Shown in pieces: positions 29,495 through 38,274 of a stretch of DNA of 64,000 nucleotides. Location: the NCBI RefSeq assembly GCF_004168285.1, contig NZ_SEWF01000019.1, positions 62,001 to 126,000 of the forward strand, in the 5' to 3' direction. Each line of letters starts with the position of its first letter. Position 1 is the stretch's first letter. Below the pieces are notes generated by a model. It was not told the origin of the DNA, did not search any database, and was given only the letters and a program-made list of their open reading frames with translations. This DNA is from Emticicia agri (GTDB lineage: Bacteria > Bacteroidota > Bacteroidia > Cytophagales > Spirosomataceae). The translations under genes were made by a program, and so were the position numbers.

Positions 29495-29502
29495 TATCTT
29501 TG
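29495..29502 (+). promoter_or_regulatory. Probable -7 box for dxs
   Basis: TATCTTTG is an exact TAnnTTTG match. The -33 box is not convincing. It would leave a leader of about 140 bases before dxs, containing loosely palindromic AT-rich sequence (ATTCTGTC...GACAGAAC). Confidence 0.4.
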
Positions 29503-29646
29503 TAAGCCTATCTGGCATTATACTTGAAAAGTATGATGTAATTCTGTCCTGACCTAAAATAAATGTAAATATTTTTCATATAATCAAACATTTTAGATTA
29601 TGTTTGGTTTAGACAGAACAATTGACTCGTAATTTGCTTTAAAGAT

Positions 29647-31581
29647 ATGCTCATCACCGCCGGCGAACTTCTGGAAAACATCAATGAACCTTCCGATCTA
29701 AGAAAACTTGACCGATCAAAACTTCCACAACTTGCCGACGAACTACGACAGTTTATTATTGATGTGGTATCAGTATATGGTGGGCATTTTGGTGCCAGCT
29801 TAGGTGTGGTTGAGTTAAGTGTGGCCTTACATTATGTATTTAATACGCCCGACGACCAGTTAGTATGGGATGTAGGCCATCAGGCTTACGGGCATAAAAT
29901 TCTGACAGGTCGTAGAAAGCAATTTCATACCAATCGGTTCTACGGTGGTATTTCGGGTTTTCCTAAACGTAAAGAGAGCATTTTTGATACTTTTGGTGTA
30001 GGCCATTCATCTACTTCTATATCTGCAGCATTGGGTATGGCTGTAGGCTCTATGCACAATGGCGACAAAAAACGTCAGCATATTGCCGTAATTGGTGATG
30101 GTTCCATGACCGCCGGAATGGCTTTTGAGGCTATGAATCACGCAGGTTCATTGAAAGATGCTAATCTGTTGATTATCCTGAACGATAACTGCATGGCGAT
30201 TGACCCGAATGTGGGTGCCTTGAAAGAATATCTGACAGATATAACTACTTCTCAGACCTATAATAAAGCCAAAGACGATATCTGGAAGCTGTTAGGGAAA
30301 ATGAGCCACTTTGGCAAAAGTGCCAGAGAAATTGTGCAAAAAGTAGAAAACGCCATGAAAGGCGCTCTGTTGAGCCAGAGTAATTTGTTTGAAGCGTTGA
30401 ATCTGCGGTACTTTGGCCCTATAGATGGTCATGACCTTAACCATATGGTAAGTGTACTGGAAGATTTAAAAAATATTCCGGGGCCTAAAATACTCCACTG
30501 TTTAACCGTAAAAGGTAAAGGTTATGCACCAGCCGAAAAAGACCAGACCAAGTGGCACGCACCGGGTTTGTTTGATAAGGTAACAGGCGAAATCAAGAAA
30601 AAGATATATGACCATCCGATGCCTCCGAAATATCAGGATGTTTTCGGGCATACAATTGTAGAATTGGCAGAGGTGAACGATAAAATCATGGGTGTTACGC
30701 CTGCTATGCCTTCAGGTTCGTCATTGAATATCATGATGAAGGCGATGCCTGACAGAGCGTTTGATGTAGGTATTGCAGAGCAACACGCCGTAACATTTTC
30801 GGCAGGTATGGCTACGCAAGGTCTGGTAGTATATTGCAATATCTACTCAACCTTTATGCAGCGTGCCTACGACCAGGTGATTCATGATGTATGTATTCAG
30901 GAACTACCCGTTATCTTCTGCCTCGACCGTGCAGGTTTTGCAGGAGCAGACGGCCCTACGCATCATGGTGCTTATGATATTGCCTATATGCGTTGTATTC
31001 CGAATATGGTGATTGCCGCACCAATGAACGAAGAGGAACTGCGTAATATGATGTACACTTTTCAGTTAGAGGAGATACAAAAACTAAAAACCGCTTTCAC
31101 GATTCGTTATCCTCGTGGTGAGGGTGTTTTACCTGACTGGCGTCGACCTTTAAGAAAAATACTTATTGGTAAAGGACAAAAAATAAAAGACGGTAGCGAT
31201 ATAGCCATACTAACCATCGGGCACGTTGGCAACTATGCGGTACAGGCTTGTGAGGCATTGCAAAGAGACGGCATCAGCGCAGCTCATTATGATTTACGCT
31301 TTGTAAAACCCTTAGATGAAGCGCTATTGCATGAAGTATTCCAGCAATTTGATAAAGTGCTGACCGTAGAAGATGGTTGTGTGAAAGGTGGTATGGGAAG
31401 TGCTGTGTTGGAATTTATGGCCGACCACGAATACACTGCCAAAGTAAAACGCCTGGGTATTCCTGACCGTATTGTAGAGCATGGCGAACAGATTGAATTA
31501 CATCATGAATGTGGCTTTGACCCGGAAGGCATCGCCAATGCCGCCAGAGAAATGGTGAGTAACAGAGTTTTGGTGTATTAA
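29647..31581 (+). CDS. dxs: 1-deoxy-D-xylulose-5-phosphate synthase
   Basis: A 644-residue thiamine-diphosphate enzyme joining pyruvate and glyceraldehyde 3-phosphate, the entry step of the MEP isoprenoid pathway. The ThDP-binding parts are [29 protein letters not shown] and [14 protein letters not shown]. The transketolase central region shows [16 protein letters not shown] and [18 protein letters not shown], and the C-terminal domain ends with [11 protein letters not shown]. Full length with no truncation. The next gene starts within 50 bases, so partial read-through is possible. Confidence 0.96.
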   Translation: MLITAGELLENINEPSDLRKLDRSKLPQLADELRQFIIDVVSVYGGHFGASLGVVELSVALHYVFNTPDDQLVWDVGHQAYGHKILTGRRKQFHTNRFYGGISGFPKRKESIFDTFGVGHSSTSISAALGMAVGSMHNGDKKRQHIAVIGDGSMTAGMAFEAMNHAGSLKDANLLIILNDNCMAIDPNVGALKEYLTDITTSQTYNKAKDDIWKLLGKMSHFGKSAREIVQKVENAMKGALLSQSNLFEALNLRYFGPIDGHDLNHMVSVLEDLKNIPGPKILHCLTVKGKGYAPAEKDQTKWHAPGLFDKVTGEIKKKIYDHPMPPKYQDVFGHTIVELAEVNDKIMGVTPAMPSGSSLNIMMKAMPDRAFDVGIAEQHAVTFSAGMATQGLVVYCNIYSTFMQRAYDQVIHDVCIQELPVIFCLDRAGFAGADGPTHHGAYDIAYMRCIPNMVIAAPMNEEELRNMMYTFQLEEIQKLKTAFTIRYPRGEGVLPDWRRPLRKILIGKGQKIKDGSDIAILTIGHVGNYAVQACEALQRDGISAAHYDLRFVKPLDEALLHEVFQQFDKVLTVEDGCVKGGMGSAVLEFMADHEYTAKVKRLGIPDRIVEHGEQIELHHECGFDPEGIANAAREMVSNRVLVY

Positions 31582-31630
31582 AAGTTTGATAAAATTAAGT
31601 CTCTCGTTTGTATTTTCTATATATGCATGG

Positions 31631-32116
31631 ATGGAAGTAAGTTTTGATGTAAATGGCAATCTAATACCCTATGAAGCTATTGAGCTAAGTTTGTCGATTT
31701 TTCATAAAGCTTTTGTTAATAACTTTGATACCTCAACTTCCAGACACAAAATTTTTCAGAGTTTTGAAAAATTTATTCTTCAATTTAAAGAAGAAATATT
31801 AAAAGAATTTGTTATTTGGATAGATGGAAGCTTTGCGACCAAAAAAGATAATCCCAATGATATTGATTTATTGATATTTCTGGATTTCGATTTTTATCAA
31901 AAAAATCAAACTAAACTTGCAGAATATAAAACATTAAACTTTTTGAAAGAAACTGGTTTAGATTTATATTTTTTGATTGAATACCCACAAAATCATAAGA
32001 ATAGATTCGTGTCTGATATTGACAGAATTTATTGGTTAAATCAGTTTTCAAGAACCACTCCAGACAACAAAGGGAAACAATTTTCAAAGGGTTTTATACA
32101 AATTAAAATTATTTGA
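31631..32116 (+). CDS. Nucleotidyltransferase-fold protein (DUF6932-like)
   Basis: A 161-residue protein. The ATG at 31631 (MEVSFDVNGNLIPYEAIELS) is preferred to a start 45 bases upstream, which would encode a poor hydrophobic leader. The core IDGSFATKKDNPNDIDLLI is the GS-x(n)-DxD signature of the polymerase-beta nucleotidyltransferase fold, with a third acidic residue in LDLYFLIEYP. The look is that of DUF6932, found as a solitary or paired gene in many bacteria. Its stop is three bases from the small gene that follows, so the two are co-transcribed; the pair resembles MNT-type toxin-antitoxin or modification modules, which is inference. Confidence 0.72.
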   Translation: MEVSFDVNGNLIPYEAIELSLSIFHKAFVNNFDTSTSRHKIFQSFEKFILQFKEEILKEFVIWIDGSFATKKDNPNDIDLLIFLDFDFYQKNQTKLAEYKTLNFLKETGLDLYFLIEYPQNHKNRFVSDIDRIYWLNQFSRTTPDNKGKQFSKGFIQIKII

Positions 32117-32119
32117 GCC

Positions 32120-32332
32120 ATGAAAGAGGAACTTTCTGAAAGAGATTATAAAGTCTTAAATTTACTTCATCAGATTGAAGAGGTAAATAAAATGATTGGC
32201 TTACACAGTCAAGAGGGCGGGATAGCTATTATGAAGCAGCAATACGAGGAAATTCGTGCTAAATATCTTGAAGAATTAAATCAGATTTTAAAGGAAGTTA
32301 TTGGTAATACAAGCTACGCTATGGCTGCTTAA
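32120..32332 (+). CDS. Small helical partner protein
   Basis: A 70-residue, strongly helical and probably coiled-coil protein (ELSERDYKVLNLLHQIEEVN, QQYEEIRAKYLEELNQIL) with no recognised domain. It starts three bases after the nucleotidyltransferase-fold gene. Such a small helical partner next to a nucleotidyltransferase is the arrangement of two-gene modules where one protein modifies or neutralises the other. It could also be an unrelated small protein. Confidence 0.6.
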   Translation: MKEELSERDYKVLNLLHQIEEVNKMIGLHSQEGGIAIMKQQYEEIRAKYLEELNQILKEVIGNTSYAMAA

Positions 32333-32410
32333 TTCTTCTTTCTTCGCTTTTTAAAACAGGAACTACAAGCCCACAATTTTCGTTAATTCCTAAATAATCT
32401 CCCATTAATA

Positions 32411-35254
32411 GTGAGCGAAAAACAATTGAATGACATTGACCTGACTGGCTATGACCAAATAGAAGTTTTAGGTGCCAGAGAACATAATCTTAAAAATATT
32501 GATGTAAATATTCCCCGCAATAAATTAGTGGTTATTACGGGTATTTCGGGTAGTGGTAAATCTTCTCTGGCATTTGATACCATCTATGCCGAAGGACAAA
32601 GGCGCTATATGGAGAGTTTCTCTTCTTATGCCCGAAGTTTCATTGGAGATATGGAACGCCCCGATGTTGACAAAATTAATGGTCTGTCGCCGGTAATCTC
32701 TATCGAGCAGAAAACTACTTCTAAAAACCCACGTTCTACAGTAGGTACAACTACCGAAATCTACGATTTTCTTCGTTTGCTTTTTGCCCGTGCCAGTGAA
32801 GCATTCAGCTACGTTACAGGCGAAAAGATGGTGAAACAAACTCAGGACCAGATTATCGACCAGATTTTACATCAGCATGAAGGTCAGAAAATTACTTTGC
32901 TGGCACCTTTAGTAAAGGGTAGGAAAGGGCATTACCGTGAGTTGTTTGTGCAGATTGCCAAATTGGGTTATACCAAAGTCAGGGTAGATAATGAGATACT
33001 GGAGATTAACCCCAAAATGCAGCTTGACCGTTATAAGATTCATGATATTGAGGTAGTAATAGACCGGATAATCCCTAAATCTGAAGATAGGTATCGTTTG
33101 AATCAATCTGTAAGTACGGCCTTGAAACAGGGAAAAGGCTCTATGATGCTGTTGGACGGACAAAAAAAAACCCAGTATTTTTCTCAGAACCTGACCGACC
33201 CGCAATCGGGAATCTCTTACGAAGACCCATCACCTAATAGTTTTTCTTTCAACTCTCCTTATGGAGCCTGCCCTACCTGTAATGGTTTGGGTACTATTGA
33301 AGAGATAACCGAAGATTCTATTATTCCTGATAAATCGTTAAGTATTAGCCGCGGAGGTATTGCGCCTTTAGGTGAATATCGTGATTTATGGATATTCAAG
33401 CAGATAGAGTTTATTCTGAAAAGCTTTAAATCTAATATATCTACACCTATTGACAAGCTACCACCGGAAGCTTTAAAAACGATTCTATACGGTAGCGAAG
33501 AACCCGTATCTGTCCCTTCTAAAAAATATCCTGGTACAGAATGGAATTCTACTTTTGAGGGGGTTATTACTTTTCTGAAACGTCAGCAAGACTCTGATAA
33601 TGATAAAATTCAGGAGTGGGTACGAGATTTTCTCGTAATTAAGACCTGCCCTGATTGTGGCGGATTACGTCTGAAAAAAGAATCTTTACACTTTAAGATT
33701 GACCATAAAAATATTGCCGAATTAGCTGAAATGGACATTCGGGAAATTGGCGAATGGTTTGATAATCTTGAAAGCCGGATATCTGACCGACAAAATACCA
33801 TCGCCCGAGAGATATTGAAAGAAATCCGTAAACGCATAGGTTTTCTGTTAGGCATTGGTTTGGATTACCTGACCTTGAATAGACCCTTAAGAACTCTATC
33901 CGGTGGAGAATCTCAACGGATTCGTCTGGCTACACAGATTGGTACACAACTGGTGGGCGTATTATATATTATGGATGAACCAAGTATCGGACTTCATCAG
34001 CGAGACAATGTGAAACTGATTCAGGCTTTGAAAGATTTACGTGATTTGGGCAATACAGTTCTGGTGGTAGAACACGACAAGGACATGATGCTCGAATCTG
34101 ATTATATATTGGATATTGGCCCGGGTGCAGGCCGACATGGCGGAAGTATCGTAGGCAAGGGAACGCCTGAAGAGTTTCTTGCCAACAGAAGTACTACTTC
34201 TGACTACCTGAGTGGCAGGTCAAGCATTGAAATTCCGAAAGAACGCAGGAAAGGCAATGGGAAAGCGTTGGTGATTAAAGGTGCCACCGGCCATAACCTG
34301 AAAAATGTAACGCTTAAACTTCCTTTGGGAAAAATGCTCTCAATTACAGGCGTAAGCGGTAGCGGAAAATCGTCTTTGATTCATGAAACATTGTTCCCGA
34401 TTCTGAATCGTCATTTCTATAACTCCAAAAGAGAGCCGCTTCCCTACAAATCAGTTGAGGGCTTAGAGGCTATTGATAAAGTAATTGAGGTAGACCAGAG
34501 CCCTATCGGACGTACGCCACGAAGTAATCCGGCTACCTATACGGGTATGTTTTCAGACATCAGAACTTTATTTGCTGAATTACCGGAATCTAAAATCAGA
34601 GGGTACAAACCAGGGCGTTTTTCATTCAATGTAAAAGGCGGGCGTTGTGAAGATTGTGAGGGAGCGGGTATGAAAAAAATTGAAATGGAATTTCTACCTG
34701 ATGTACACGTAGCCTGCGAAACCTGCAAGGGTAAACGTTTCAATCGTGAAACCTTAGAAGTGCGCTTCAAAGGCAAGTCTATTGCCGATATATTAGATAT
34801 GACTGTTGAGCAGGCTTTAGAGTTCTTTGAGTTTCAACCCAAGATTTTCAGAAAAGTACAAACCCTTTTTGATGTAGGCTTAGGCTATATTACCTTGGGG
34901 CAACACGCCACTACCCTTTCGGGCGGAGAAGCACAACGGGTAAAATTAGCTGAAGAGCTTTCTAAAAAAGATACAGGCAAAACGCTTTATATCTTAGACG
35001 AACCCACTACGGGTTTACACTTTCAGGATATTCAGAAATTGTTAGAAGTATTACAGAAACTGGCCGACAAAGGCAATTCAGTACTGATTATTGAGCATAA
35101 TTTAGATGTAATCAAGGTATCTGACCATGTGATAGACCTGGGGCCGGAAGGTGGTAATAAGGGCGGACAGATAATTGCCGAAGGTACCCCCGAACAGGTG
35201 GCTAAAGTAAAAGGCAGCTATACGGGTTACTTCCTGAAAGAAGAGTTAAAATAA
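32411..35254 (+). CDS. uvrA: Excinuclease ABC subunit A
   Basis: A 947-residue UvrA, the damage-sensing ATPase of nucleotide excision repair. The GTG start at 32411 gives MSEKQLNDIDLTG. Both ABC halves are complete: Walker A GISGSGKSSLAFDTIYAEGQ and GVSGSGKSSLIHETLF, signature motifs LSGGESQRIRLA and LSGGEAQRVKLAEE, and Walker B YIMDEPSIGLH and YILDEPTTGLH. Zinc-binding cysteines are in ACPTCNGLG, TCPDCGG, GRCEDCEGAG and ACETCKGKR. Monocistronic and closed by a strong hairpin. Confidence 0.97.
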   Translation: MSEKQLNDIDLTGYDQIEVLGAREHNLKNIDVNIPRNKLVVITGISGSGKSSLAFDTIYAEGQRRYMESFSSYARSFIGDMERPDVDKINGLSPVISIEQKTTSKNPRSTVGTTTEIYDFLRLLFARASEAFSYVTGEKMVKQTQDQIIDQILHQHEGQKITLLAPLVKGRKGHYRELFVQIAKLGYTKVRVDNEILEINPKMQLDRYKIHDIEVVIDRIIPKSEDRYRLNQSVSTALKQGKGSMMLLDGQKKTQYFSQNLTDPQSGISYEDPSPNSFSFNSPYGACPTCNGLGTIEEITEDSIIPDKSLSISRGGIAPLGEYRDLWIFKQIEFILKSFKSNISTPIDKLPPEALKTILYGSEEPVSVPSKKYPGTEWNSTFEGVITFLKRQQDSDNDKIQEWVRDFLVIKTCPDCGGLRLKKESLHFKIDHKNIAELAEMDIREIGEWFDNLESRISDRQNTIAREILKEIRKRIGFLLGIGLDYLTLNRPLRTLSGGESQRIRLATQIGTQLVGVLYIMDEPSIGLHQRDNVKLIQALKDLRDLGNTVLVVEHDKDMMLESDYILDIGPGAGRHGGSIVGKGTPEEFLANRSTTSDYLSGRSSIEIPKERRKGNGKALVIKGATGHNLKNVTLKLPLGKMLSITGVSGSGKSSLIHETLFPILNRHFYNSKREPLPYKSVEGLEAIDKVIEVDQSPIGRTPRSNPATYTGMFSDIRTLFAELPESKIRGYKPGRFSFNVKGGRCEDCEGAGMKKIEMEFLPDVHVACETCKGKRFNRETLEVRFKGKSIADILDMTVEQALEFFEFQPKIFRKVQTLFDVGLGYITLGQHATTLSGGEAQRVKLAEELSKKDTGKTLYILDEPTTGLHFQDIQKLLEVLQKLADKGNSVLIIEHNLDVIKVSDHVIDLGPEGGNKGGQIIAEGTPEQVAKVKGSYTGYFLKEELK

Positions 35255-35272
35255 AAATGATAGCTTATCAAT

Positions 35273-35308
35273 AAAAAGAGCAATAAACCCTGTTTATTGC
35301 TCTTTTTA
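35273..35308. terminator. Bidirectional terminator after uvrA
   Basis: AAAAAGAGCAATAAA pairs with TTTATTGCTCTTTTT around a five-base loop, a perfect 15-base stem ending in T runs both ways. It serves uvrA and the convergent DUF2795 gene. Confidence 0.92.
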
Positions 35309-35318
35309 TTACTGAAAT

Positions 35319-35540
35319 CTAATATTCATCTTCATTGAAGAAAAAGTCGTCTTTGGTCGGATAATCAGGCCAAATCTCCTCAATACTTTCGTACGGTTGT
35401 CCGTCGTCTTCTAATTCTTGTAAATTTTCAATAACTTCAATGGGTGCTCCCGAACGAATCGAAAAATCTATCAACTCATCTTTTGTAGCGGGCCACGGTG
35501 CATCCTCTAAGTATGACGCAAGTTCGAGTGTCCAATACAT
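35319..35540 (-). CDS. DUF2795 domain protein
   Basis: A 73-residue acidic cytosolic protein (MYWTLELASYLEDAPWPATK, IRSGAPIEVIENLQELEDDG, SIEEIWPDYPTKDDFFFNED). The APWPATKDELIDF and IRSGAP pattern is the DUF2795 family, highly conserved and single-copy in Bacteroidota, with no known activity. It is expected to be monocistronic and ends at the shared terminator after uvrA. Confidence 0.88.
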   Translation of the reverse strand: MYWTLELASYLEDAPWPATKDELIDFSIRSGAPIEVIENLQELEDDGQPYESIEEIWPDYPTKDDFFFNEDEY

Positions 35541-35730
35541 AGTTTATTCCTTATTTAATGTTACAAAAAATTTGTGGCTGCAAAAGTATAACAATTTTTA
35601 ATTTGTCAAGTGTTTTGACCCAAAAATGTATTATTTCTCAAACGTTTTTTTTAGAAAATATTATATATTCTGCAAAAAATATATAATCTCTTTATAAAAC
35701 TTTTGATTATCAATGATTTACAAAAATAAA

Positions 35731-35769
35731 AAAAACTCCTTTTTAAGCAAATAAAAAGGAGTTTTTTTA
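35731..35769 (-). terminator. Terminator downstream of minus-strand remnant
   Basis: AAAAACTCCTTTTTA pairs with TAAAAAGGAGTTTTT with a loop of about seven bases and T runs on both sides. It lies 32 bases past the minus-strand remnant at 35801 and far from any other 3' end. Confidence 0.75.
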
Positions 35770-35800
35770 TTGTGGTTTAAGTCTGATTCTGATAATTTAA

Positions 35801-35935
35801 TTACCTAATCTCAATATGATCTGGAGACATTTCTATTCTATAAAACTTCAAGGTTTCTTCAAGCATCTTATTTGGATTTAATTCATGCTTTCTTAACCTT
35901 TGTAAATATTTCAAAGCGAATCTCCATAGATTCAC
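35801..35935 (-). pseudogene. Possible small gene or truncated gene tail
   Basis: A GTG-started frame of 44 codons, minus strand, reads NLWRFALKYLQRLRKHELNP then NKMLEETLKFYRIEMSPDHI and ends EIR. Its composition is protein-like (helical, charged, with no low-complexity run), it is bounded by an upstream stop and it is directly followed by a strong terminator. That combination suggests a real 3' end, either a short gene or the tail left after truncation. No family is recognised. Within the 419-base gap between the DUF2795 and LytTR genes, the only other feature seen is the terminator. Confidence 0.35.
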
Positions 35936-35959
35936 TCTCTAATCAATTTAAGCAATAGT

Positions 35960-36712
35960 ATGATAGATGCTGTATTAGTAGATGATGAAAAAGATAGCAC
36001 AGAAACACTGGATATCTTATTGAAAAACAATTTTCCTGATATAAGAGTGGTAGGGAAATTTAATGATTCATTAAGTGCCATTGAATTTCTACAAAAAAAT
36101 CATTTTGATTTGTTATTCCTGGATATAGAAATGCCAGGAATGAATGGTTTTGATTTGTTACAGGAAATTCAGAAAGATGATTTTGAAGTAGTTTTTGTAA
36201 CAGCCTATGACCAGTTTGCCCTGAAAGCATTCAGATATAGTGCTTTCGATTATTTACTAAAACCTGTTGAAATAGAAGATTTAGCAAGTTGTATAGCTAA
36301 ATATCAGGAGGAAAAACTCCAACTGAAGTCACGGCTGGAATATCTCCAAAGAATGATAAAACATACAGGTACATCTATTGAGAAAATAGCTGTACCTACC
36401 TCACAGGGGTTTGAGTTTATCGAGATAAAAGACATTATTCGTTGTGAATCTGATGGTAATTACACAAGAATTTTTCTTAGCAATCAACCTGTTATATTAG
36501 TCTCACGTACATTAAAGGATTTCGAAGAATTACTGGAAGAAATGAATTTTGTGCGTGTTCATCAATCGCATCTCATTAATTTGAAGTACCTGAGAAAATA
36601 TATAAAAAGTGAAGGAGGGTATATTGAAATGCAGGATGGTACTCAGATTACCGTTTCAAGAAGCCGCAAAGATGAGTTGATAAACAAACTGAATTTTCTG
36701 ACTTTCAGCTAA
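35960..36712 (+). CDS. LytTR-family response regulator
   Basis: A 250-residue two-component response regulator. The receiver domain has the acidic pair VDDE, phospho-acceptor Asp55 in FLDIEMPGMNG, Thr in VFVTAYD and Lys in YLLKPVE. The LytTR DNA-binding domain spans about 140-245 (FIEIKDIIRCESDGNYTRI, HQSHLINLKYLRKYIKS, GTQITVSRSRKDEL). LytTR regulators bind direct-repeat sites and pair with LytS-type histidine kinases; a candidate partner is encoded 4 kb downstream at 40790. No kinase lies directly beside it. Confidence 0.93.
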   Translation: MIDAVLVDDEKDSTETLDILLKNNFPDIRVVGKFNDSLSAIEFLQKNHFDLLFLDIEMPGMNGFDLLQEIQKDDFEVVFVTAYDQFALKAFRYSAFDYLLKPVEIEDLASCIAKYQEEKLQLKSRLEYLQRMIKHTGTSIEKIAVPTSQGFEFIEIKDIIRCESDGNYTRIFLSNQPVILVSRTLKDFEELLEEMNFVRVHQSHLINLKYLRKYIKSEGGYIEMQDGTQITVSRSRKDELINKLNFLTFS

Positions 36713-36868
36713 GAGTTTCCTGTTTTTGCTCATATACTATTCACTCAGGTTAATAATAGAATACATTTTATAGAGGCTGTTCTTGTTAAATAATCAATGA
36801 GAATGACTGATTAGTAATTCATACACTCTTCTTAATAAATTCTCTCCTTTTTATTTTTTCATCAACTC

Positions 36869-36876
36869 TACTTTTG
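36869..36876 (+). promoter_or_regulatory. Probable -7 box for the OmpA-type gene
   Basis: TACTTTTG fits TAnnTTTG. The distance to the ATG at 36905 is about 28 bases, giving a plausible 20-base leader. No convincing -33 box was found. Confidence 0.4.
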
Positions 36877-36904
36877 GAGTACTATCAAATCAGTATTCCA
36901 TACC

Positions 36905-38263
36905 ATGAAAAAACTCATCTATCTATCTTTCGCTATATTGCTGATGTCAGGCATGGCCTTTGCGCAAATTATTAACCCTAAAGAAACTGCCAAACGTAAA
37001 GCAAACGACCGTATCAATAATGGCATTGACCGTAATATTGATAAAGGCTTAGATAAAATTGAAGAAGGCATTGGAGGTATTTTCAAGAAAAAGGACAAAA
37101 AAGCCAAGAAGTCGGAAACAGAAGATACTGAAGAGGAAACAGACACTAAAATTAAAACAAAGAAGAAATCTGCTACAACTGATGAGGAAATAGCAGAGGA
37201 TAACGAAACAACTGCATCAGCTCAACCTCCCTCGCAAACGCCTGTTAAACCATCGATGAAGACCTATTCAAAATTTGATTTTATACCTGGCGAAAAAGTG
37301 ATAGCCATTGAAGATTTTGCACAAGATGCCGTGGGAGATTTCCCAGCCAAATGGAATACCAATGCCAGCGGCGAAATAGTGAATATAGAGAATAACTCTT
37401 TCAAATGGTTGCAACTCCCGACACAAGGAATTTTTTATCCAGAATTCGTGAACGAACTGCCTGATAACTTTACGATAGAATTTGATATGATGATTTCTGA
37501 AGACTTTGATAATAATGGGTCAGGTCTGAAAGTAATTTTTCCGGAATTAAGTCAACGCAATACTATTTATGACCAGCATTTTAATGGGGAGACACGAGTT
37601 AATTTTGACATACACCCATTACCCGATGGAGATGGTGTATCTCTTGCCTGGGTTATTGACAACAAGAACACTAAAACGCTTGATAATTCTAATCAAATCG
37701 CCTGGAGGCCTAAAGAAGCGAACCGAATTTCTATCTGGAGACAAAAAAATCGTATAAGACTTTATATCAATGAGCTTAAAGTATGGGATTTGCCAAGAGC
37801 CTTTATAACAGATATTAAATATTCATTATTATTTGCTACTTATACTAACGGTGGGTTGCCATATATTACTAATCTTCGCTTGGCGGTAGGGGCACCCGAT
37901 ACCCGGAATAAATTGCTCACTGAGGGCAAGCTGGTAACGAGAGGAATTTTGTTTGATGTAAACTCTGATAAACTCAAACCTGAATCTTATGGTGTGCTAA
38001 AAGAAATCGGTACAGTACTAAAAGAGAATCCTACACTCAAAGTAAAAATAATAGGGCATACTGATAGCGATGGCGACGACACCAAAAATCTTGATTTATC
38101 TAAACGCCGTGCGGCGGCTGTAAAAAATTCGCTTGCTACAGAGTTTGGTATTGCTCCTACACAAATGGAGACCGATGGTAAAGGTGAAAGTGAGCCTTCT
38201 GAGCCCAATACTACCCCACAAGGAAAAGCTAATAATCGTAGAGTAGAGTTTATTAAGCTTTAA
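36905..38263 (+). CDS. OmpA-family peptidoglycan-binding envelope protein
   Basis: A 452-residue envelope protein. A signal peptide (MKKLIYLSFAILLMSGMAFAQ) is followed by a Lys/Glu-rich spacer to about 120, then a beta-sandwich of LamG-like look (about 130-330; FTIEFDMMISEDFDNNGSG, NRISIWRQKNRIRLYINE), and an OmpA C-terminal domain from about 340 with the peptidoglycan motif IIGHTDSDGDDTKNLDLSKR and a closing NRRVEFIKL. The OmpA domain should tether it to the cell wall while the middle domain contacts a ligand. It is 11 bases upstream of the next surface protein and likely co-transcribed. Confidence 0.85.
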   Translation: MKKLIYLSFAILLMSGMAFAQIINPKETAKRKANDRINNGIDRNIDKGLDKIEEGIGGIFKKKDKKAKKSETEDTEEETDTKIKTKKKSATTDEEIAEDNETTASAQPPSQTPVKPSMKTYSKFDFIPGEKVIAIEDFAQDAVGDFPAKWNTNASGEIVNIENNSFKWLQLPTQGIFYPEFVNELPDNFTIEFDMMISEDFDNNGSGLKVIFPELSQRNTIYDQHFNGETRVNFDIHPLPDGDGVSLAWVIDNKNTKTLDNSNQIAWRPKEANRISIWRQKNRIRLYINELKVWDLPRAFITDIKYSLLFATYTNGGLPYITNLRLAVGAPDTRNKLLTEGKLVTRGILFDVNSDKLKPESYGVLKEIGTVLKENPTLKVKIIGHTDSDGDDTKNLDLSKRRAAAVKNSLATEFGIAPTQMETDGKGESEPSEPNTTPQGKANNRRVEFIKL

Positions 38264-38274
38264 ATTTTTAGACC

